Shown piece after piece: positions 23,767-28,652 of a stretch of 28,652 bases of DNA; position 1 is the stretch's first letter, and every line of letters starts with the position of its first letter. The translations under genes were made by a program, and so were the position numbers. Under the pieces are notes generated by a model. That model did not search any database, was not told the origin of the DNA, and saw only the letters and a list, made by a program, of their open reading frames with translations. Source of the stretch: UBA7485 sp050945075. GTDB lineage: Bacteria; Bacillota; Clostridia; Eubacteriales; Eubacteriaceae. Location of the stretch: positions 1-28,652 of the forward strand of contig JBMNSG010000017.1 in assembly GCA_050945075.1 (NCBI GenBank). The letters are read 5' to 3'.

Positions 23767-24786
23767 ATGGAAATTAAAGAATATATCAGAGAATATACCG
23801 CCCGCGATATTATCAAATCCAGAAATCCGGCTGTCGTCACAATCGGCGGGGGCACGGGAATGGGTGCGATTCTGCGCGGACTGAAAAAATATACGGAGAG
23901 ACTGACTGCGATCGTGACTGTGGGAGACGACGGAGGAAGCTCCGGACGCCTGCGTGACGATATCGGTATGCTGCCGCCCGGAGATATCCGCAACTGTATC
24001 CTGGCGCTGGCGGACGACGAAAGTGTGATGTCCAGTCTGTTTGATTACCGGTTTGACACAGGCGAACTGGAAGGGCACAGTTTCGGCAATCTGTTTCTGG
24101 CGGCGATGAACGGGATCAGCAGCGATTTTTACGATGCGGTCAGGCGCACCTCGGACGTTCTGCAGATCAAGGGACGGGTTCTTCCTGTCACACTCGGGCA
24201 GATGCGCCTGAAAGCAGCTCTGCAGAACGGTCATATCATTAACGGGGAATCCGAAATTCCCCAGGCAGCAATCCGCGAACACAGTCCCATTAACCGGATT
24301 ATGCTGGCCGGAGAAAAGATCAAGCCGCTTGACGAAACCGTGGAAGCACTGATGAATGCGCAGATTATTGTCATCGGCCCCGGCTCGCTCTATACCAGTC
24401 TGATCCCGAATCTGCTGGTGCCAGGTATCCAGGAAGCCATCCGCCTGTCAGGAGCTAAAAAGTATTATATCGGCAATCTGATGACCCAGCCGGGGGAAAC
24501 TGACGGATACAGTCAGGCAGACCACCTGGATGCTATCGCGCGTCATACCGAAAGGGACGCGATGCTTTTCGATACGGTGATCCAGAATAATGGCAGACTC
24601 CCGGACAATCTCAGGGAGAAATACAGAAGCTTCGGGCAGGAACAGGTGAAGCCTGTGGAAGCCTGGCGTGATCTGAATATATTATCCGGTGATTTGATTG
24701 CAATCGAAAAAATGCGGATCCGACACGATGCGGACGAGGCAGCCAGAATGCTGTTTGAAGATTATATGAAGGTAAAGCGGGGATGA
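23767..24786 (+). CDS. yvcK: YvcK/CofD-like gluconeogenesis factor
   Basis: This 339-residue protein has TIGGGTGMGAILRGLK (about 23-38), TVGDDGGSSGRLRDD (about 50-64) and GDIRNC, with IGPGSLYTSLIPNLLV (about 200-215), typical of the YvcK branch of the CofD fold. In Bacillus it binds UDP-GlcNAc and is needed for growth on gluconeogenic carbon and normal cell wall. It starts 10 nt after rapZ with a weak ribosome site (GGTGA), and its stop overlaps the whiA start by 4 nt, so translation is coupled. A longer in-frame extension overlaps rapZ and is rejected. Confidence 0.94.
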   Translation: MEIKEYIREYTARDIIKSRNPAVVTIGGGTGMGAILRGLKKYTERLTAIVTVGDDGGSSGRLRDDIGMLPPGDIRNCILALADDESVMSSLFDYRFDTGELEGHSFGNLFLAAMNGISSDFYDAVRRTSDVLQIKGRVLPVTLGQMRLKAALQNGHIINGESEIPQAAIREHSPINRIMLAGEKIKPLDETVEALMNAQIIVIGPGSLYTSLIPNLLVPGIQEAIRLSGAKKYYIGNLMTQPGETDGYSQADHLDAIARHTERDAMLFDTVIQNNGRLPDNLREKYRSFGQEQVKPVEAWRDLNILSGDLIAIEKMRIRHDADEAARMLFEDYMKVKRG

Positions 24787-25700
24787 GCTACACGTCGACA
24801 GTCAAGGAGGATATGCTGCGAACGCCGCCTGACGAAGAACGGCTGAAAAACGCGGAACTCTCCGGCCTGCTGGCGGCTTCTGCCAAGATAACCTTCAGGC
24901 CGGAAACCATTTCGTTCAGAATCCGGACTGACAGCGCGGCATTCGCGCGTTATATTTACCGGATTACGGATTCCGTTTATGATATCCGGCCCACCATCAC
25001 GGCGGAAAAGCAGCTCCAGAATCACCATCATCGTTACACGGCGGAGTTTGCGGACGGACTCAATATCCTCACTGGAACCGGGCTGCTGGCGAAAGGCAGG
25101 CACTGGTATTCGCCGGTATTCCGGACTGTCACCGATGCTCCGGAGAATGAACGGCGCAGCTTCCTGCGCGGTGTTTTTCTGGGATGCGGATCTCTGTCTG
25201 ATCCGGAACGAAGCTATCATATGGAGCTGGCTTCCAGTGCGGCTCTTGCGGAGACGGCGGGTGACCTGCTGGACGGATTCGGCATTCATTCCGGAATCGT
25301 CCGCCGCAAAGGACAGAGCGTGGTCTATATAAAGGACTCGGAACAGGTCTCCGATTTTCTGAGGCTGATCGGCGCTTATACTGCATTGATGAGTTTTGAG
25401 AATGTGCGAATCAATAAAGAAATCCGCAACGAGGTCAACCGCCAGGTGAACTGCGAGACCGCCAATATGAACAAGACGGTTGATGCAGCCCGGCGCGAGA
25501 TCAGTGCCATAGCCTTTTTGCGGGAAAAGGGGCTGTTTGAGACACTTCCACAGAATGTCCAGGAAGCGGCTATCCTCCGGGAAGCCTATCCGGATGATGC
25601 CATCGGCGAGCTGATCGCGCATTCGCTGGCACCGGTAAGCCGGTCCACCATGCACCGGCGCCTGAAAAAGCTGGTCGATACCGCAGAGAAGGAAAAATGA
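24783..25700 (+). CDS. whiA: WhiA sporulation/division regulator
   Basis: This 305-residue protein has the WhiA layout: an N-terminal SYTSTVKEDML start, a LAGLIDADG-homing-endonuclease-like region (RGVFLGCGSLSDP, about 120-132) that has lost nuclease residues, and a C-terminal helix-turn-helix (about 225-300, with LPQNVQEAAILREAYPDDAI). WhiA controls division and, in actinobacteria, sporulation genes; in Bacillus it affects FtsZ-linked division and chromosome segregation. Its ATG overlaps the yvcK stop (ATGA). The hpr-type gene found next in many relatives is absent here. Confidence 0.93.
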   Translation: MSYTSTVKEDMLRTPPDEERLKNAELSGLLAASAKITFRPETISFRIRTDSAAFARYIYRITDSVYDIRPTITAEKQLQNHHHRYTAEFADGLNILTGTGLLAKGRHWYSPVFRTVTDAPENERRSFLRGVFLGCGSLSDPERSYHMELASSAALAETAGDLLDGFGIHSGIVRRKGQSVVYIKDSEQVSDFLRLIGAYTALMSFENVRINKEIRNEVNRQVNCETANMNKTVDAARREISAIAFLREKGLFETLPQNVQEAAILREAYPDDAIGELIAHSLAPVSRSTMHRRLKKLVDTAEKEK

Positions 25701-25750
25701 GCCGGCATCATCATCGGATTAACAGCCGGATCAGCATAGAGAAAAGCTCT

Positions 25751-25771
25751 GGTAATTGCATAACAATTACC
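25751..25771 (+). repeat. Inverted repeat abutting the leader-ORF ribosome site
   Basis: GGTAATTG (25751-25758) and CAATTACC (25764-25771) form a perfect 8-bp inverted repeat with a CATAA loop. Its last base is next to GGAGGAAAG, the ribosome site of the five-codon ORF, so a hairpin or bound protein here could control translation or transcription. Confidence 0.5.
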
Positions 25772-25785
25772 GGAGGAAAGCAGTA

Positions 25786-25803
25786 ATGAAAGAACAGGTA
25801 TGA
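25786..25803 (+). CDS. Five-codon leader ORF coupled to the HD gene
   Basis: ATG at 25786 has the strong ribosome site GGAGGAAAG 6 nt upstream and encodes MKEQV, then stops with TGA at 25801, overlapping the ATG of the HD protein (ATGA). The HD gene has no good ribosome site of its own, so its translation probably depends on this mini-ORF. A sequencing frameshift that splits one N-terminus is the main alternative. Confidence 0.45.
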   Translation: MKEQV

Positions 25804-26345
25804 GAGAAGAATACGAAAAGCTGGTGGACCGGACAACAGGTGCCATGATCGGCTATTATACAGGAGACGCAAAACGGACGGGTCATTTTCTGAAGGTCCA
25901 TGCTCTGGCCCGCTACATTGGCCGGCAGGAGAAACTGCCTGAAGAAACCCAGCTGATTCTGGAACTGGCAGCACTGACACATGATATCGGCATTAAGGCG
26001 GCGCTTGAAAAATACGGCAGCAGCGACGGCAAGTATCAGGAATTTGAAGGCCCGGGTCTGGCCGGTGAGATGTTTTCAGAAATGGGCGGACTGCGGGACG
26101 ATCAGATTGACCGCATCTGCTGGCTTATTTCCAGGCACCATACCTATGTGGATATCGATGATAATCTCGATTACCGCATTCTGGTGGAAGCCGATGCCCT
26201 TGTCAATGCCGATGAAGAGGAGTGGAGTCCCAAAATGACAGCCTCTTTTATGGAACGGGTGTTCGATACTGAAACCGGAAAAATGCTGATGGAAACAGTT
26301 TACAGGCAAGACTCGGATCTGGAAGACAGCCAGCTGCCGGAATAA
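25800..26345 (+). CDS. HD-domain phosphohydrolase
   Basis: This 181-residue protein has the HD set: H34 (FLKVHALARYIG), H61-D62 (LTHDIG) and D132 (ADALVNAD), with HH at 113-114 between them. HD proteins of this size hydrolyse nucleotides or nucleic-acid derivatives; the substrate is not evident. It overlaps the five-codon leader ORF by four bases and lies 99 nt after whiA, probably read from the same transcript or from a promoter in the gap. The normal family N-terminus (EEYEKLVDRT...) matches the ATG at 25800. Confidence 0.83.
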   Translation: MREEYEKLVDRTTGAMIGYYTGDAKRTGHFLKVHALARYIGRQEKLPEETQLILELAALTHDIGIKAALEKYGSSDGKYQEFEGPGLAGEMFSEMGGLRDDQIDRICWLISRHHTYVDIDDNLDYRILVEADALVNADEEEWSPKMTASFMERVFDTETGKMLMETVYRQDSDLEDSQLPE

Positions 26346-26380
26346 TAAAAATGCTGATAACAAATGCTATCATATATCAC

Positions 26381-26414
26381 AAAAACCAGCTTCTTTTCTG
26401 AAACTGGTTTTTTT
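26381..26414 (+). terminator. Terminator of the murB-whiA-HD block
   Basis: AAAACCAG (26382-26389) pairs with CTGGTTTT (26404-26411), with an inner TTC/GAA stem, followed by T7 in all (26408-26414). It marks the end of the housekeeping cluster. Confidence 0.8.
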
Positions 26415-26476
26415 GTGCGTATATATGAAAAATAATAAAAAAGTAAGATCAAAAGTTGAAATAGTTTGATAAATAT

Positions 26477-26506
26477 TTGGAATGTGAACGGTACTCAACG
26501 TATAAT
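26477..26506 (+). promoter_or_regulatory. Promoter of the PAS-GGDEF-like regulator
   Basis: TTGGAA (26477-26482), 18-bp spacer, TATAAT (26501-26506). The leader to ATG 26595 is about 80 nt. Confidence 0.5.
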
Positions 26507-26567
26507 GAACGTAAAGAGGTTCATGAAGGAACGTAGAATGAGATATGCTTTTACCAGCAAAAGAACG
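26487..26567 (+). repeat. AACG repeats with roughly 11-bp spacing around the regulator promoter
   Basis: AACG begins at 26487, 26497, 26508, 26530 and 26564, i.e. steps of 10, 11, 22 and 34 bp, with four copies reading AACGT and three of these AACGTA. The copies sit between the -35 and -10 and downstream. Direct repeats with 11- or 22-bp spacing are how OmpR/SARP-type winged helices bind; the downstream protein has such a domain, so autoregulation is possible. Confidence 0.4.
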
Positions 26568-26594
26568 TGTCAAATTTGCAGAAAGGAGGGTTGA

Positions 26595-28652
26595 ATGACA
26601 ACCCGAACAGTTCAAAATGAAAATACAGACAGCAGCCCGGAATTACCGGCAGTATTGGAGTGGAACCTGAGCTCCGATTCATTTTATTATTCGGAAGCTT
26701 TTAAGCGTTACCGTATAAGCAGGGGACGCGACAGAAATTTTTTAAAAAATCTGAATACACTGGACGGCGTGCATCCTGAGGATCGTTCATTACTGCGCGA
26801 TATGATGGAACGGATTTTGAACGGTGCTGAAAGGGATGTGGAAATGGTGCGCCTGGAACTTAATTCAGGCGATCAGCACTGGACCAGAGTAGAATCGCAG
26901 TCGACCCGGGACAGCAGCGGCATGATTACCCAGGTTACGGCCTCCATCATAGATATGGACGATCTGATAGCCCAGAACAGTCAGCCGGCTACTGTGAAAC
27001 TGAACTCTTCAACCGATGAACAGGTAGCCCGTGCCGTAGAAATACGCTGCGGCCGTAACCTGCGCTGGCAGACCCAGCGGTTTCAGATGCTGGCCCGCTA
27101 TTTTAATGCCACTACTTTTGATTATGATGTGGAAAACGACAGACTGACTGTTTCGGGGATAGACGATCAAAACCGGTATCAGGAACACGTGCTCGAAGGA
27201 GCTGAAGCCAACTATAAAGTTATAGCCCGGGAAGTCCATCCGGATCAGAGACAGCAGTATCTGGAAAACTGGGAACGCCTGAAAAAAGAGCCCTTTGAAG
27301 GGACGATCGAATATCAGCTTATGGAGAATGGGAAGTATGTCTGGTATCTGCTTCGTTTTATCAGTATTGCCGATGAAAAAGGGCGAATATTCCGTATCCT
27401 GTCACTGCTTGAGAATATTCAGGACAGGAAAGAAAAAGAAAGCATCCTGGTAGCGAAGGAACGGGCTTTTCGGACCTCCGTGAATTCCAATGCCATGCTG
27501 TCTATGGGATTTGATATGACGACATGCGAACGCCTTGAATCCGATGAAGATGTAATCCCCGATGGTATACCGGATACGGTCACGCTGAACCAGTTTATTG
27601 AACTCCTGCGCGATCAGATGTATCCGGAAGATGTCGCTTCAGCCGAATCCTGTTTTAATCCCGGAACGGTGCGGGATGCTTTGAATGACTGCCGCGGTGC
27701 TGTTGATTTTGACTGCCGGATGCGGTCGATATCCGGAAAATACGGCGGCTACAGATGGCTGAAGGTCCGCTACATGTTTGCCAGCAATCCGAAAGACGGA
27801 CATAATGATCTGTTTGTCCTGATAACGGATATTCAGGATGAAAAGCTTGAAAAGCTGGCTCTCGTCAAAGCGGCCAGAACCGATCCGCTTACAGGACTGC
27901 TCAATATCAATGCATTTCAGGAACACTGCAACTGCAAACGGGCCATGATTACTGAAAACGACTTATTCTGTTTTACAATTATCGATATTGATAATTTCAA
28001 ACAGTTAAATGACCGCTATGGTTATCAGGGGGGAGATCGTCTGCTGAAAAAGAGCGCGTTGACGCTCAGCACGCTAATGAATAAAAATGATCACTGCGGG
28101 AGACTGGCCGGCGATTCTTTTATCGTCTGTATGGACGGTAACGGTGACCGCGAGTTTCTGAAAGAAAAGCTGCGGATCATGAAAACCGCGCTTACCAGGG
28201 ACCTGGACTCCGGTCTGAAGCTTACAGTCAGTATGGGGGCTGTTCTTGTAGCAGGGAGTTATGCTTCGGTTCGCGGCTGCAGCTGTTTTGAAACAGTTTA
28301 TGATCAGGCCGATCAGGCAGTCCGGCAGGCAATGGCATCCGGCGGGGACTGTATGGTTGTCGTGGATCCCGATCAGGTACAGGTCAAAAAGGCCTGTTCA
28401 AAAACCATCGAAAAGAAAACAAGAGTCGAATCAGTTCTGGATCAGGAAAACAGCAGTACAAGTATTATCGAGGAAAAAGAAAGACCCCGTGTTTATATAC
28501 GGACCTTCGGATATTTTGATGTTTTTGTGAACGGAACGGCTATTCCTTTCTGTCATACAAAAGCCAAGGAACTGCTGGCACTTCTGACAGACAGACGCGG
28601 CGGTTATCTGACATCCAAAGAGGCGATAAGCTGTCTGTGGGAAAATGAAAGC
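26595..28652 (+). CDS. PAS-PAS-PAS-GGDEF-like-winged-helix regulator (3' end cut by window edge)
   Basis: 686 residues are visible without a stop. Domains in order: a PAS_3-like domain (about 18-115, with a VHPEDR motif), a second (about 165-280, VHPDQR), a third PAS-like domain (about 292-422, YPEDV), then a GGDEF-like domain beginning TDPLTGLLN (429-437), IDIDNFKQLND (463-473) and RLAGDSF (503-509), where GGDEF has become AGDSF. From residue 631 (PRVYIRTFGYFDVFVNG ... KAKELLALL) an OmpR/SARP-type winged helix starts, cut at the edge. There are no membrane segments or signal peptide. The ribosome site GAAAGGAGGG is 4 nt before the ATG. Loss of the metal-binding Glu suggests a nucleotide sensor rather than an active cyclase, with output directly to DNA (inference). 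Confidence 0.82.
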   Translation, partial: MTTRTVQNENTDSSPELPAVLEWNLSSDSFYYSEAFKRYRISRGRDRNFLKNLNTLDGVHPEDRSLLRDMMERILNGAERDVEMVRLELNSGDQHWTRVESQSTRDSSGMITQVTASIIDMDDLIAQNSQPATVKLNSSTDEQVARAVEIRCGRNLRWQTQRFQMLARYFNATTFDYDVENDRLTVSGIDDQNRYQEHVLEGAEANYKVIAREVHPDQRQQYLENWERLKKEPFEGTIEYQLMENGKYVWYLLRFISIADEKGRIFRILSLLENIQDRKEKESILVAKERAFRTSVNSNAMLSMGFDMTTCERLESDEDVIPDGIPDTVTLNQFIELLRDQMYPEDVASAESCFNPGTVRDALNDCRGAVDFDCRMRSISGKYGGYRWLKVRYMFASNPKDGHNDLFVLITDIQDEKLEKLALVKAARTDPLTGLLNINAFQEHCNCKRAMITENDLFCFTIIDIDNFKQLNDRYGYQGGDRLLKKSALTLSTLMNKNDHCGRLAGDSFIVCMDGNGDREFLKEKLRIMKTALTRDLDSGLKLTVSMGAVLVAGSYASVRGCSCFETVYDQADQAVRQAMASGGDCMVVVDPDQVQVKKACSKTIEKKTRVESVLDQENSSTSIIEEKERPRVYIRTFGYFDVFVNGTAIPFCHTKAKELLALLTDRRGGYLTSKEAISCLWENES

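Noticed and set aside
24762..25655. 297-codon minus-strand frame inside whiA
   Set aside because: It is antisense to a clear WhiA, with no family features.

Overview
The window looks like chromosomal DNA of a moderate-GC Bacillota (Firmicutes), most likely a gut-type Erysipelotrichia or Clostridia member. Reasons: strong Gram-positive ribosome sites (GGAGG type), the murB-PHP-rapZ-yvcK-whiA cluster, a RecD2/ComF pair, a CpsB-type PHP phosphatase, DUF3784 and DUF4405 membrane proteins, and a sortase-like cell-wall sorting signal. Genus cannot be decided from sequence alone. I see no rRNA, CRISPR array, insertion sequence, phage or plasmid feature.

Layout. 1-2.65 kb: a divergent pair made of an intact radical SAM/SPASM-like enzyme (plus strand) and a truncated-at-edge paralogue (minus strand) that aligns with it but has lost the CxxxCxxC cluster. 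The intergenic DNA holds two palindromes of the same pattern, one at each promoter. 2.8-4.9 kb: a flavodoxin, a DUF4405 five-helix membrane protein with a C-terminal four-cysteine motif, and a DUF3784 membrane protein, all on the minus strand. 5.0-9.4 kb: a monoacylglycerol-lipase-like hydrolase, a short-chain dehydrogenase, a secreted Ig-like protein ending in FPATG, and an iron alcohol dehydrogenase. 9.5-12.8 kb: a 711-residue acidic membrane protein, two adjacent tRNA-Gly genes with a consensus promoter, and a four-helix membrane protein. 13-15 kb: a nitroreductase, then a DEDDh exonuclease followed by a HicB-like small protein. 15.1-16.6 kb: an IMP dehydrogenase of the Tritrichomonas foetus type.

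17.0-26.3 kb is a long plus-strand housekeeping block: recD2, comF and a CpsB-like PHP phosphatase; then, after a terminator, murB, a YcdX-like PHP protein, rapZ, yvcK, whiA and an HD phosphohydrolase preceded by a five-codon leader ORF. This block links DNA repair, competence-type functions, peptidoglycan precursor synthesis, amino-sugar/central carbon control and cell division.

26.4-28.65 kb: a large regulator cut by the window end, with three PAS-like domains, a GGDEF-like domain whose signature is AGDSF, and the start of an OmpR/SARP-type winged helix. Its promoter region carries AACG repeats at about 11-bp periodicity.

The best candidates for something undescribed are the active/degenerate radical SAM pair with its shared palindromes and nearby redox genes, and the PAS-GGDEF-like-winged-helix fusion.
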